Notes: a model not told the origin generated them from the letters alone. A DNA stretch of 64,000 nt from Anisodus tanguticus (GCA_034509755.1 CM067546.1:27333876-27397875); one strand, 5' to 3'; positions 24,017-35,516 are shown, counted from the stretch's first letter. Translations and numbers: made by a program.

Positions 24017-24870
24017 TTGAAAAATTGAGTTAAAGTGTAAATATAATAACTTATGGGTTAAAAATAAATATTAAGGGGTAGGGGGGGTTGGGGGAGGGGG
24101 GGGCCTAAAATGGCCGTTGGCCAACGGCCATAATCTAAAATGGTCGTTGGTGCAACGGCCATTTTTGCAAATGGGGAAAAGGGCAGGGTCGGGGTCGGGA
24201 CGGGCCGGCCTGGGGCGGGCTCGGGTCTGGCGGGACGAGACATCGTCCCGTCCCGAGTTCGAGTCCTGCCCCCGTTTTTTTTTTTTTTTTTTACGCGGGG
24301 TCGTGGCGGGATCGGGGCGGGCTCGGGTCGGGGTCGGGCCGTCCCGGCCCACTGGCCAGCCCTAGTTTCTTCCATGAGTTGACATAGAAAAAATATTATA
24401 TTGTGTATGAGAGGTGTGAAAATTTTTGTGGTGTATAGTGAAGTGGGAGTAGTGAGAAAAGAGAGTTGAGAGAGAAAATATTCTAAGTCTCCAACTTAGT
24501 TACTACAAAAGAGAGTAATTTTATGTTGAAAGAATTGTGTTCTTATTGGTGGAGCTTTGGACTCTTCAACTAGTCCGGAGTTGTTTGAGTCACACGACGT
24601 TGTTCGGGCTGTTGTATCCTGGAGGGGACAAGTTAAGAGATATACTGCTGGACCGGTGAAGATTATACTGCAGTGAACTTAAATCTCCTTAAAGAGAGCA
24701 AGATATCCGCGCCTCAGTCTGAATATTTTTTTGTTCATTTTATTGTAATTTTCAACTGTTATAATTTGTGGTATATTCACCCACAAATAGTAATAACAAA
24801 ATAATACTAATAAATATATCATATGTGGTGTAGGTTGAAGGGTCTTCCACGTCTGATCATAAATTATATA

Positions 24871-25070
24871 CTCCTCCTGTTTAAAAAAAATTGTCATATT
24901 TTAATTTGACATAAAGTTTAAGAAATAAATTAAGACTTTTGAAATGTGTGATTCAAAATAAGTCTTAGTCATCTCATAAAATTAAATTACTTCTAGATAT
25001 AAAAATATATCAATCCTTTTGAGATAAACTAATAAAAAAAATAGAATAATTTTTTTTAAAACATAGGGAG
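24871..25070. mobile_element. Stowaway-like MITE (200 bp)
   Basis: Termini are CTCCTCCTGTTTAAAAAA on the left and, reverse-complemented, CTCCCTATGTTTTAAAAA on the right. TA dinucleotides flank it (24869-24870 and 25071-25072). It is related in its ends and interior (GACATAAAGTTTAAGAAATA) to the 364-601 MITE. Confidence 0.75.
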
Positions 25071-25232
25071 TACTAATTTTTCTTTCTTTAAGTTTCGTAC
25101 TCACCCAAAATACATTAGGTAAATTAAAATGGAAGGAATAATATATAAGTTAGCTAGGCAGGAAAATGGAACGTCCATTGAAAAAGAGAAAGAACAAGAA
25201 AGGATCTTTTTCTAGAAGTATGTGACATATTA

Positions 25233-25300
25233 TGTATAACAAATATTATTGGACCATCTAAGTCCTCACTTGAGGCATCGTCAATAATATTTGTTATACA
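25233..25300. repeat. Perfect 19-bp inverted repeat (hairpin)
   Basis: TGTATAACAAATATTATTG at 25233-25251 is exactly complementary to 25282-25300, with a 30-nt spacer. It could be a small foldback element or a terminator-like hairpin. Confidence 0.8.
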
Positions 25301-25988
25301 CAAAATTGGTAACTAAAAAGCTTACACAGTGTTACAAATTCAAATGTGATGTTTCTTTGGTCTAAAGCGAATTTTCCTTTCTTATAAAGTCCTACTCAAG
25401 GAGGACACATAACAAAAGTAAAAGGAACAAATAAATTAGCAGTTGCTTTCCCAACATGTGAGAATTAAAGTAGTTATGTTACCCAAAACACGTGTTGCCC
25501 CTAATTCTTTGCCAAACTATTTGTCCAAGTCATTGATGGCTAGATGCCTTTTATCTCATTTGCCTACCGACATGTCAATATTACTAGCAAGTAGCAATGT
25601 AGCCCGCTCCCTTTGTATTTGGGGGAGTTGGACGTCCGTTCCATGCATAGGAACCATATTCTGGATGATTATAAAACTTTTAAGTCGGAGAAAATAATAA
25701 AAATGATCCTTTATGTTTGTAGTAAATGTATAGTTCTTTAACTAATTTTATTTTGAGAATTTGATTCATGTTTGATATCCGCCAAATGTTTAATTTAATA
25801 AATTCGAGTTGTTTTTATTTAAAGGAAACTGTGGAGAAAAAGGATTTATAGGACTTATATATTTGGAGGTGCAAATTTTGATATTGTTCCTATTTTGGTC
25901 TATTTCTTGTATATGATGCAAATATTTGAGGTGCAATTTCTACTATTTTTAAAATCAATTTTTGGTGTTTGATGCAGTTTATGGTGGT

Positions 25989-26148
25989 GTTGTTTCTAGG
26001 ATTTCACGATACTTTTCTAAATGATTCTGGTTAATTAAATTTTTATTGTTCCACGATTTTAGTTAAATTTACAGGCCAAAATTTGTTACATATTATGGAG
26101 AGCAAATATATTCACTTTTGACAAATTTAAAGGAGCAAAAGTGATCAA
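25989..26148 (+). repeat. 160-bp flanking direct repeat, left copy
   Basis: Matches 57835-57994 over its full 160 bp with only scattered mismatches (shared TTTCTAGGATTTCACGA near the start, GGAGCAAAAGTGATCAA at the end). This copy has no LTR at its left side; flanking sequence runs straight into it, so it looks like the unoccupied target site. Confidence 0.88.
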
Positions 26149-26393
26149 TGTAGTCGGTTAGAGAGGACAACTCATCATTGATGTAGTTTCTTCCTTCGTG
26201 TTATCATCAGACTTTGCTTTGGGCATAGGAATGTCTACCAATTTGATAACCCTCTAGATCTTAACATCATATGACTTGATGTAAGTTTTCATTTTGACCT
26301 TCTAATGAGAGAAATGCTTCCCATTGAAGTAAGGTTGTCTAGTTTGGGAAGTGCCTTCTTGAAATAAAGATCCAGCCATAACGTGGTTTGACC
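26149..26393 (-). pseudogene. Second, truncated Sirevirus gag fragment
   Basis: Similar to the gag N-terminus at 56575-56819 in the same orientation, followed by the same untranslated leader and primer-binding site. It is cut at 26149 where it joins the 160-bp repeat. The start codon position reads CCT instead of CAT on the plus strand. It belongs to a second element copy that shares the LTR at 26454-27480. Confidence 0.82.
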
Positions 26394-26439
26394 TGATCCC
26401 TTTCTCGCTAGATGTTAAGCAAATACAATGTGAGACCTT

Positions 26440-26451
26440 GCTCTGATACCA
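26440..26451 (-). promoter_or_regulatory. Primer-binding site next to left Sirevirus LTR
   Basis: The minus strand reads TGGTATCAGAGC two bases from the LTR end at 26454. Its presence on the outer side of what should be the 3' LTR shows that this LTR also served as the 5' LTR of a second, truncated copy. Confidence 0.85.
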
Positions 26452-26453
26452 AT

Positions 26454-27480
26454 TGAAAGTGCAAGGGGGGGGGGGGGGGGTGAATTATAATCTTTCGTTC
26501 CTTAGTCGACTACCTCAAGATGTTAGTCGACTGTTAGTAGAAATAGTACTTAAAGTAAAAGCTTGAACGTAAATGACACCAAATATTTTTTATACTGGTT
26601 CAACCTCAATGTGAATCCTAATCCAGTCCTTTTGGGTTGCAAGGGTGTTCTCTGCTGCTCTTTTTGAAATTTGGTTTGGTACAAAGATGGTTTGAATGGA
26701 GCTCCTAGGTCTACACTCAGACAATCATAATCTTTTGATACAATGCCTCACCAAGTATACTATATCTCTTCTCACTTTTTTGTATACACTATAAATCACA
26801 CAGAATTACAATGTTTGTTAAAAGTAAAGCAGATAGCTTAAGAAGTTGACTGAAAGTATAAATTGATCGTCTCATTGAGCCTTCATATATAGTCCACGGA
26901 TTTGTAGTCGGATCTATTTGCAAAGAAAGAAACCCAATAAATTTGATCCTTGGAAAATAGGAATATTGAGGATCCTAATTTCCAAGAATAAGGCAAGAGC
27001 ATTTCAACGGACTGATCTTCTTTTCTTGTGGAATTTGTGATTGATTCTTCAAGAATCTTGTCCGTAGTTATATCCTTAATATCTTGGTACTTGTTTCCTT
27101 GATGAAGCGAACTTGATCTGCTTGATTAATGTGCCAGGATCTCGTAGGTACTTGATTTGATCTTTTCCATCCTTGATTTATTTGTCTCTACAAATAAGAT
27201 GTTACTTATTTATTTCACCTGAACGTACTGCTTTGGGCTTCACTGGTCAGGTGGGCTGAGGTATTTCTTTAGGCCTTCTGAGTCAACTGAGCCTGTCGGA
27301 CTTCACTGGTCAGCTAGGCTGAGGTATTTCTTTAGGCGTCCTGAGTCAACTGAGCCCGTCGGACTTCACTGGTCAGCTGGGCTGAGGTATTCCTTTAGGC
27401 CTTGTGAGTAAACTAAGCCCGCCTTTCTCTTGTGAGTTGTCTTGCAGAAATATTATGTCCTCATTAAAACTTAACACTAA
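26454..27480 (-). repeat. Sirevirus LTR, left (shared)
   Basis: Colinear with 56879-57834. It carries a 16-G run at 26465-26480 where the other LTR has GAGGGGG, and a minus-strand TATA-like run (ACTATATATGAAGG) at about 26883-26896. It has three tandem copies of a roughly 65-bp repeat (GGCTTCACTGGTCAGG... GAGTCAACTGAGCC) at 27236-27420; the right LTR has two. Confidence 0.88.
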
Positions 27481-27630
27481 TTCTTCTCTTTTTTGATGAT
27501 GATAATTAATATAATGATTATGTAGTCAACTTCCTTGTTTATAAGTAGATTGTTGCTCCCCCTGAGTAGTTGACTTATAGTGCTCCCCCTAAGTAGTTGA
27601 CTATATGGATCCTTTGTTTTCTCCCCCTTT
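27481..27630 (-). promoter_or_regulatory. Multiple polypurine tracts (Sirevirus signature)
   Basis: On the minus strand, AGGGGGAG-type tracts occur at about 27622-27629, 27583-27590 and 27556-27563, and a final AAAAAAGAGAAGAA abuts the LTR at 27481-27496. Repeated purine tracts just upstream of the 3' LTR are a published feature of Sireviruses. Confidence 0.75.
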
Positions 27631-27875
27631 GAGATCAATAAAAAACAAACAAGATACTATAGAGAGAAACACTTAATAATAGTTAGGAGAAACAACTAAT
27701 CAGGCGGACTTATGTCCCATATACATGCCAAAAAACATAGCAAGCAAAAACAAAACCACAAATATCCTTGACATGCCACATAAAACAATCCAAAAATATA
27801 TAGGCAAACAGATCAGAGTTCCTCCATACCATCCTATTGCTGCTCTCTATCCATATGTTCTTCTCCGTCTTCCTG

Positions 27876-29275
27876 CTACTCCTGTTGCTGATGATGATAC
27901 TGCTCGGCTAAAGGTCGAATGAAATAAGCTAAAATATTGACAATGGCATCCTTGATTTTCTCTAGAGTATCAGAAAATTTTTCATGCAGAGCAGTCATAC
28001 TTGTCTGCAGACTTGCAGACAGTTTGGTAGCCTCCTTCATCATGATTTCCCATTTTATGCTAAGGCGAGCAACATTATTCCCTGTTTCTTTGGTGGAGTC
28101 TTGAATTTTTTCAATATAAAATAGGAAAGATGCCATCAAGTCTTTGAGATACTCAACCTTGGCATCAATGGCATCAAGTTTAGAGAGGACATCCACATAA
28201 ATTTCAGGCGTAACAGGGGATGAGGTAGAGGTTTTAGACTTGGAAGGGGACTCAAGGTGTGGTTTCTGAGGGACATCCTTGGCAAGCCAAGTGTCCTCAA
28301 ACAAAACATAACTCATACTCTCGAACACTCTAGAATTGTAACATTGTTTGATGAGAGTACTGAGTAGTCATCAAAGTTTACTCGATGAGCCTTAAGAATA
28401 CGGGTAATGAGAATGTCATAGGGAAGACTAGTGGGATTAGCAGCACATTCAAGCATGTAGTTTATGATATTAGTAGACAGTTTGGGCTTCTTCTTTGAAA
28501 GCAGACAATAGGAAACAAGGGAATCTCTTTGGGTTATGTTGGAGAAAGACCCAACACGAGGGATAATGTTGGTGGATACCATGTGACAAAGAACACGAGC
28601 TTCAAAAGTGACATCAAAGGGGCCTAATGGAGCAGGAACAATGGAAGAGTTAGGCAAGACTTTCTTGGCTTGATAAAAAGAGACATTAAGAGACTTAGGC
28701 CAAGTGGTCTTATGAAGGTCATAAAAGCCAGAGCAGGAACAACCAAGAATAGAGTCTAGAACATCACCATTCAACACAATATGAGTACCAAGAATAAGGA
28801 TTTCAAGTTCATTAGGCTTGGGGGAACATAGATTAACATGAAACATATGTATGAGGGTTTTATAGACACGGGTAGGGTTTTGAAAAAAACCTTCCTAATC
28901 TTGAATAGATAAAATGTGCTATACCTTGCAGAATTGCGACTGCATGAGATCCAAATCAATAATGCGATCAGTGATAATGGACTTATCATTGAGAGTGAGA
29001 AAGAAATCTCTGTTAGGAATGTCTCATAATTTTTGTTTGAGATCAATAAGATTTTCACTATCAGGCTTGCTTTTCTTGGCAGAATCGGAGCAAGTATCAT
29101 GCTCTATAGGTCTTTTTCCTAGGGTTTTTAGAGGTATGGAATCAGTGACGTCTGAGGATGAAGAATGAGTAGAGTGGTCAGAGTCTAGATTAACTGTACA
29201 ATAGGGGTTTTCCTTATTTTTGAAGCGGGAACTACTTCTGGTGGATGAGTTTGAAGTTTTCTGAGTTTTAGCCAT
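27876..29275 (-). pseudogene. Sirevirus envelope-like ORF
   Basis: The start at 29275 (MAKTQKTSNSSTRSSSRFK) gives an 83-residue Ser/Lys-rich N-terminus. After frame breaks near 29020 and 28900, the main part runs from 28846 to 28313, then 28328 to 27876. The middle region (PLGPFDVTFEARVL, LSKKKPKLSTNIINYML, LPYDILITRIL) resembles the plant transposon protein domain found in many Solanaceae elements. The C-terminus (IYVDVLSKLDAIDAKVEYL onward) looks like an amphipathic coiled coil. The position after RNase H matches the Sirevirus env-like gene; no entry function is shown. Confidence 0.72.
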
Positions 29276-29579
29276 GGAAGATGAGGCGTATGAGAAAAGA
29301 AAGTGAGATGAAGAGAGATGTGGAAGTGAGTGGAGTAGTTAAAGGGGGGAAAGAGGGAATTGAGGAGTCAAGAAGATGAAAGGGTTTCTGGGGAATGGAG
29401 ACGCCGGCATACAGGTTCACAGATGGGACTAGGAACTGACATGAGTAATGATTATACTTAATAAAGAGAGAAAAAGGCAATTATGAATCGGTTTATGAAA
29501 TTTACGGAAAAAAGTATATAAGGATAATTAATATAGGTAATTTAGCACAGATTAAATAAGGAAGTAAATCATCATAGAG

Positions 29580-31130
29580 GATTTGCAATAATTCCTATTG
29601 ATTCTCTGAGCATGCAGAATCTTTCTTCCAAAAGGGGTTTTGTAAAAATATAAGCAAGTTGTTTTTCAGTGCACACAAATTATAATTCAATAGCTCTACT
29701 AAGAACATGATCTCTAATAAAATAATGTTTAATATCTGTATGCTTTCCCCTAGAGTGAAGAATAGGGTTTTTAGTCAAGCAAATAGCACTAGAATTATCA
29801 CAATAAATTTTGACAGATTTAAATAGTAAATCATAATCACTCAATTGATGGGTCATTCATAAGAGTTGAGCACAATATTGCCCAATGACAATGTATTCTG
29901 CTTCAGTAGTAGAGAGTGACACACTCCCTTGCTTTTTTCTATTCCAAGATATTAGTGATTGTCCAAGTAGTTGACAAGTACCACTTGTACTTTTACGATC
30001 ATCTTTATCACCTACAAAATCAACATCAGAAAAACCTTCTAACTTGAAGGAGTTAGTATTTGGGTACCATAAACCATGAGAGATTGTTCCAATTAGATAT
30101 CTAATAATTCTTTTGACAACACTAAGGTGAGATTCCTTAGGAGCTATCTGGTACCTGACACATTTGCAAACGTTGAATATAATGTCTGATCGACTAGCAG
30201 TAAGGTAGAGTAATGAACCTATCATTCCTCTATACTTAGTTTAATCATCTGATTTGCCTTCATCATCCTTGTGTAGGGAACAAGTGGGACTCATATGAGT
30301 TCCCATTATCTTTGATTCACTCATGTCAATTTTTTAAGAAGCTCTTTAGTGTATTTACTTTGACAAATGAATATTTTCTTCTCAGATTGATGAATTTGCA
30401 GCCCCAAGAAGAATGTCAATTCTCCCATCATGCTCCTCTCAAATTCACTTTATATAAGATTAGAAAATTCCTTACACAAAAAGGGATTAGAACTTCCAAA
30501 TATAATATCATCAACATAAATTTGAATAATGAGATTTCCAGAGGAAGTCCTTTTAATAAATAATGTAGAATCAATTGTTCCTCTAGAAAAACCATGTTCA
30601 ACTAGGAAAGCACTTAGCCTATCATATCAAGATTTTAGGGTTTGTTTGAGGTCATATAGAGCTTTAATAGTTTGATAACATGATAGGAAAATTTAGAATT
30701 TTCAAAACCAGGTGGTTGTTTAATGTAAAATTCTTCGTCAATGAAACCATTTAGAAAATCACTTTTAACATCCATTTAGAAAATGCAGCATAAGCAAGTA
30801 ACATTCGAATTTATTCTAACCGGGCATCTGGAGCAAATGTTTCATCATAGTCGACTCCTTCTTGTTGTGAGTATCCTTAGGCAACAAGTTGAGCTTTATT
30901 TCTTATTACTTCTCCAGCTTCATTGAGCTTATTTCTAAACACCCATTTGGTTCGAAAGATTGAGGCATTCTCAGGTCTGAGAACTAGACTCCATACTTCA
31001 TTATTCTTAAATTGATCTAGTTCTTCCTTCATGACTTTAATCCAGTGATCATCCTTTAGTGCTTCATCAACTTTCTTTGGCTCTAATTGTGAGATAAGAA
31101 CCAAGTTTGCATTGCTTCTGCAGAGAATCT
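29580..31130 (-). pseudogene. Sirevirus reverse transcriptase and RNase H
   Basis: RT starts in the 31104-30877 frame (DDHWIKVMKEELDQFKNNEVW, FRTKWVFRNKL). It continues through broken frames with an intact YVDD (IQIYVDDIIFGSSNP, about 30515). RNase H follows at 30225-29857 (IGSLLYLTASRSDI, GFSDVDFVGDKDDRKS, STTEAEYI) and ends near 29580 after a stop at 29857. It is not functional. Confidence 0.88.
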
Positions 31131-31614
31131 AGTCTTCATTTTTTCATTTAAATCCCTATAACAAACTTCTTTGGATAGTCGGGCTCGCTTCTCCATTCAT
31201 TTGGAACAGTTTCAATAGTTAGGTTAGTCGACTTGTCAGGTTCAGAAGTCGACTCATTATTGTAGCTTTGTTCAACTATGGAGATGATTGTTGTAGTTAG
31301 GAGTTGACCTTCTTCATCATCTGCATTTTTTCTTTCTCGACCAACCCATTAGTATCATCAAAGATCACATGAATATATTCTTCAACTATTAAAGTACGTT
31401 TATTAAATATTCTGAATGATCTACAATTAATTGAATAGCCAAGAAAAATATCTTCATCACTGCATAGATCAAACTTACCAAGATTATCTTTTCCAATGTT
31501 ATGAACAAAGAACTTACACCCAAATGGATGAAAGTAGCTTATATTAGGCATATTCCCTGTCCATAGTTCATATGGAGTTTTCTTCAAGATTGATCTGATC
31601 AGGCATCTATTTAA
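31131..31614 (-). pseudogene. Sirevirus integrase C-terminus
   Basis: Includes the KTPYELWTGNMPNISYFHPF motif of copia integrases and the GCKFFVHN, FLGYS and FNKRTLIVEE blocks. The frame is open from the insertion point to 31297. It begins exactly at the chromovirus TSD (31615-31619). Confidence 0.88.
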
Positions 31615-31619
31615 GACAT

Positions 31620-31810
31620 TGTAACACCTCATAACTTTGGGCTATGGTCTGAACCGTGTGATGGAAAATGATGGAACCAAGATTAGGAGTGTAGGAAGTG
31701 TTTTGAAAACTAATCAAGGAATAAGAAGAGTCTTCGGAAAAAATAGATTCGGAAGCTAATCTACGGAGCATGTTTTAAAGTGAGTTTGCAGCAAACCTCA
31801 CTTAAACTGG

Positions 31811-31855
<45 letters not shown>

Positions 31856-33831
31856 TAATTTGAGACTACTTCCTTCATAAAAAGTTGTATACTATTGAAA
31901 TACCTTTCCATCCATATAAGTCCCACATCAAACGGAGTTATGTACAAATAGTTATGGCTGATTTACTGAGGATGTGTAAAATAGAAATCCCGATTCTTGC
32001 CCAAGCTTTTATGATAACCTATAAATACAATTCTAAAACGTTTATGTAATGATTTTCGACTAGAGCTGCTACTAAATACCTAAGGTGAGTTCTTATTCAA
32101 ATTCCTATGTAAATTATATTAAGTTAACACTATATTAACACTGAATCATTATTTGAAATCGCTAGATTTTGGAAAAATTCATTCAAGGTCGAATTTGAAA
32201 TGAAGATTTGGGATTTCTTCAAAAAGGTAAAACCCTCAATTATTAATGCATTATATGGAGTTATTATTATGTTTTAGACATTTAATGGTTGGTATAATCA
32301 TGAAATAGTATTGATTTAGATGCACTCCATCAAACGCAAAACTCTAGTAATTTTGCTGTAAATGTTTCCTACGACCAGCCAGCTACCTTTGGCGTTTCCA
32401 TATAGATTAACCGTTGGATCGATCCCACATTTTAACAGAGTGGTCACAATATATAGGTATTAAATGTGAACGGTGGAGATCGGATTAGGAAGTCCAGAGA
32501 AGTGTAGTTTGAACTATGAACAGTAGCTACGAAAATCGGTGAAAACTCTTCTCAAGGTTTCAAGTTCAAAGCTTTGAGTTTCTTCGTCAAACGTTCATAC
32601 ATTTTCTTCAAGTTTTGAGTGACTAAGGTATGTAGAAGTTCTATCTACATTTAAGAACGTCATTAATCATCCTCATGTCTCGTTCATCGAGATTATTGCA
32701 AATTACTTCATAATTTAAGATTATGCCCTAGTTCATGAAAAGACTAGAACGTCTATCCTTAAGATTATTAATTCATAGTTGTTCATAATTATCACTTTGA
32801 TTGTTGTGAACTCAGTACGTAATCAATATAGACTTGTGTTTGATATCCACGAGCCTCAGCCTAGAATATTCAGCATGTTGTAACCTAGTTAAAGCTCCAG
32901 TACTCATAATCAGCTCATGAATACATGCCTCAGTGAACCATTGCTCAGAATGTCAGTATGATATCAGAACTTCAGTATGATCTCATGTTTAGTTTTCATA
33001 TCATTATATTTTTAGTATTTCAGTATCATGTTGAGCACCTGTATTTTTAGGCCCAAGGCCACAATTATATATTAATGGCCCAAGGCCACAATTATACATA
33101 TTTTATGGGCCCAAGGCCACAGTTATATATATACATATATATTGGTCCTGATACCATAGTTTATTATTTTAGTTAAACATGTGACTCTCTATTTCAGTAC
33201 ATGAAGTATTCTTATCATTTGCTTCCTTGTTCATCTATCAACTATCAGTTTCAGTTTCAGATTTAGTACAATATTTGTTTATTGATTTGGGTTGCCCTTT
33301 TTCCGAGCACCCCACACCTATTTATTCTTTTAGTTACTTTACATACAGTACAATTCAAATGTACTAACGTCCATTTTGCATGGAGCATGTACTTCACGGT
33401 GCAGTGTCGAGTTTCAGGATGACGGATCTGCTTAGTAGGACTGCTTCAGTATTAGCTGTTTGGTGAACCCCATCTCATTCGAGGTGTCTGTCTATTATTC
33501 CATTATTATATTTTATGATAGAGGTATGCCAGGGTCTTGTCCTGGTAGACAATTTTCAGTTAGACTCATGTTAGAGATTTCATAAACTAGACTAATTCAG
33601 CATGTCAAATATGTCAGTATTACTATTTTCATACTTATGACATTTTCAGACTATTTCCGCAATATACTTGCAGATTATAAATTTAGCAGTTTGTATTACA
33701 TATTTTTTTAAATAATTACCATAGTATGTTTTGATGCCCATGTTGATTCAACAGTCATATGGTTCGCTCGGTCACATGCAGTCAGGCACCGAGTGTCGTG
33801 TTTCGCCCAAGTCATGGTTCGGGGCGTGACA
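31620..33831 (+). repeat. 5' LTR of gypsy-2 (2212 bp)
   Basis: Runs from TGTAACACC to GGCGTGACA. It contains an (AT)n microsatellite (about 31817-31851), a TATA-like CTATAAATAC at about 32024-32033, and a GGCCCAAGGCCACA minisatellite with three or four units (33051-33160). Confidence 0.9.
33051..33160 (+). repeat. GGCCCAAGGCCACA minisatellite, 3-4 units
   Basis: Units of about 27-30 bp, each with GGCCCAAGGCCAC followed by an AT-rich spacer, at about 33051, 33077 and 33108; a degenerate fourth follows. The matching array in the 3' LTR has about ten. Confidence 0.88.
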
Positions 33832-33836
33832 AAGCT

Positions 33837-33848
33837 TGGTATCAGAGC
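33837..33848 (+). promoter_or_regulatory. Primer-binding site of gypsy-2
   Basis: TGGTATCAGAGC, complementary to initiator tRNA-Met, five bases after the 5' LTR end at 33831. Confidence 0.93.
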
Positions 33849-33872
33849 CTAGGTGCAAGTGTTTTAGGGAGT

Positions 33873-35395
33873 TGATGTGCCTAGAAATTACGGCACACTT
33901 GATACAATTTTCATGGATTATTGTTGTCCTTATTACATTTGTAGTAGTCTTTTCTTATGTTATTTTGGTTTTTGTAGGATTTTTACATTGGGACATAAAA
34001 AATGAGGAAATGTGCTGAAACATGGTCAAAAATGCTGAAAAATTGAAGAAGTGCTGAGAAGGCCACTTCTGCATCGCAGAACTAGACTGCAGACCGCAGA
34101 ATAGTAGATATGCCACAAAATAAAAAAGTGAAAGAAGAATTTCAGAGCCCCGAAGTGCGATACAAACCGCGGTCCGCACTTTCGTTCTATGGACTGCAAT
34201 CCGGTATGCGAACCACTACTTCAACTCGAGTTCAGCTCAGATTGCGAAGACTCAAGATACTTCTGCGGGCCGCAGTTCAGTTCTGCGGACCGCACTTCCA
34301 ATCGCAGCTCATGACAGTCCAAGCAAGGAACCACTCTGCAAACCCTAGGTCCGTTCTGCGGAATGCGGACCTGTTCTGCGGTTGTAGAGTGGTCAGGCGG
34401 TGGTATTTTTGTAATATTGTTAGTCCAAAAATTAGGTCCCTACATATAGTACCTAGGATTTTGTGATGGGATAGATGATTTGATACCTAGATTCCAACAT
34501 ATCATAGCCACTTTTGAATATTTCTTGACCCATTTTTCACTATTCATCTTTTAGCTAATCATTCCAAGAAAAGATTCTTAATCCATTGTGTAAAGACAAG
34601 CATTGTTCATCATTAATTATTGTAAGCATCCTTTTATATTCATTATGTCTTGTTGCATTTATTATTGTGTTATGTAATTATTACTTGCAATGAGTGGCTA
34701 GATTTAGGTTGGGGTTGTGATAAAATAATGGAATGTGGTAGTTGGGGTATTTGATAAATAATGAAAAAGGTGTATTCATGTGGGATTCAACTACCCCTCA
34801 TATTTAATGTTAAAGGGTTGTTTGCAAACATCTCTTTCTTTCCTATTGTCTCTATTCAAACTTGAGAAAGGAGACTAGAGTCTAGGAAATGAGTATGTTG
34901 ATTAGGACTTGGGGCTTTAAACCTCATTTAATAATTCTCAATTTTAGTTAGAAGAGAATCAACTAAGGGTACATAATGGGTGTCCATAAATGTCACACTT
35001 TAGAGCTTGAGAAAGCCTAAAGTGAAATTAGGTGGGTCAATTGAGAAATCCCCACCTAGACACAAGTCCCCATTACCCATATCACACTAATACACCCACT
35101 TAAGCCTAAACCCAACACCACTTCCATGGATTGAGTCACAACTCTAACATTCCAATTACTTGATAATTTAAACCTTATTTAAGTTGATAATTTGAAGTAG
35201 ATAAAATAAACAAACAAACAAACAAACAAACAAATTTGTTATCATAGAAGTAAAGTAATTAGTAAAGTCATAATACGTGCACGAATAGACTAGTTTTTTA
35301 TCGTTCCTTGTGGGATTCGATATCAACCTATGTTGGGTTACTATATTTGACAACTGTCGCATTGTACCATTAAAGGTGTAATTTAGGCGATATCA
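33873..35395 (+). repeat. 5' LTR of Athila element
   Basis: Nearly identical to 47064-48580 by eye. Differs by a (CAAA)n microsatellite at about 35207-35234 that is not expanded in the 3' LTR. Contains the palindrome cluster at 34064-34400. Confidence 0.92.
34064..34400. repeat. Cluster of degenerate TGCGGNCCGCA palindromes (5' LTR)
   Basis: Short near-palindromes recur every 15-50 bp, for example CTGCAGACCGCAG, CCGCGGTCCGCA, CTGCGGGCCGCAG, CTGCGGACCGCA and CTGCGGAATGCGG. Related clusters lie at 41150-41390, 42070-42340 and 47262-47590, all in the same element. Confidence 0.75.
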
Positions 35396-35400
35396 AATTT

Positions 35401-35418
35401 TGGCGCCGTTCCCGGGGA
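35401..35418 (+). promoter_or_regulatory. Primer-binding site of Athila element (tRNA-Asp type)
   Basis: TGGCGCCGTTCCCGGGGA, one mismatch from the complement of the plant tRNA-Asp 3' end, five bases after the LTR. Confidence 0.88.
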
Positions 35419-35516
35419 ATACGGTCTTGAAATTTTCTATTTATTGTATTATTACTTTACTAAGAGCTTTACTTCTCAATTTACTTTTGCTTGTTATTTT
35501 GTGTTGTAGGTGCTAT

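Larger units (their letters stand above)
20825..24365 (-). mobile_element. hAT transposon (3.5 kb), degenerate autonomous copy
   Basis: Its terminal inverted repeats contain GGCCAGTGGGCCGGG (left AAGGGTGGCCAGTGGGCC, right reverse-complement TAGGGCTGGCCAGTGGGCC). An 8-bp duplication flanks it with one mismatch (TTTCTTCT at 20817-20824, TTTCTTCC at 24366-24373). Both subterminal regions are dense in GGGTCGGG/GGGCTCGGG motifs and each holds an 18-base T run. A broken minus-strand transposase fills the middle. Confidence 0.9.
20594..24785 (+). mobile_element. Solo LTR (about 643 bp) split by a hAT transposon
   Basis: It starts TGTTGGAGTATA and ends TTCACCCACA, and is flanked by a perfect 5-bp duplication, AATAG (20589-20593 and 24786-24790). 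Removing the hAT element and one of its TSD copies leaves about 643 bp. A plus-strand TATA box (CTATATAAAT at 20781-20790) gives the orientation. No primer-binding site or internal region adjoins, so it is a solo LTR, probably of a copia family. Confidence 0.78.
24791..25988. other. Non-coding stretch between transposon nests
   Basis: No credible gene. It holds a Stowaway-like MITE (24871-25070), a perfect inverted repeat (25233-25300), and then AT-rich sequence. An 84-codon plus-strand ORF at 25443-25697 has no recognisable motif and looks like chance. Confidence 0.6.

Noticed and set aside
24058..24382. Overlapping ORFs on both strands with Gly/Arg/Pro-rich products
   Set aside because: They come from the GC-rich subterminal repeats of the hAT element, and similar ones occur at the other end (20789-21046).
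31817..31851. (AT)n run as a functional site
   Set aside because: Simple microsatellite within the gypsy-2 LTR, as at 16180-16207 in gypsy-1.
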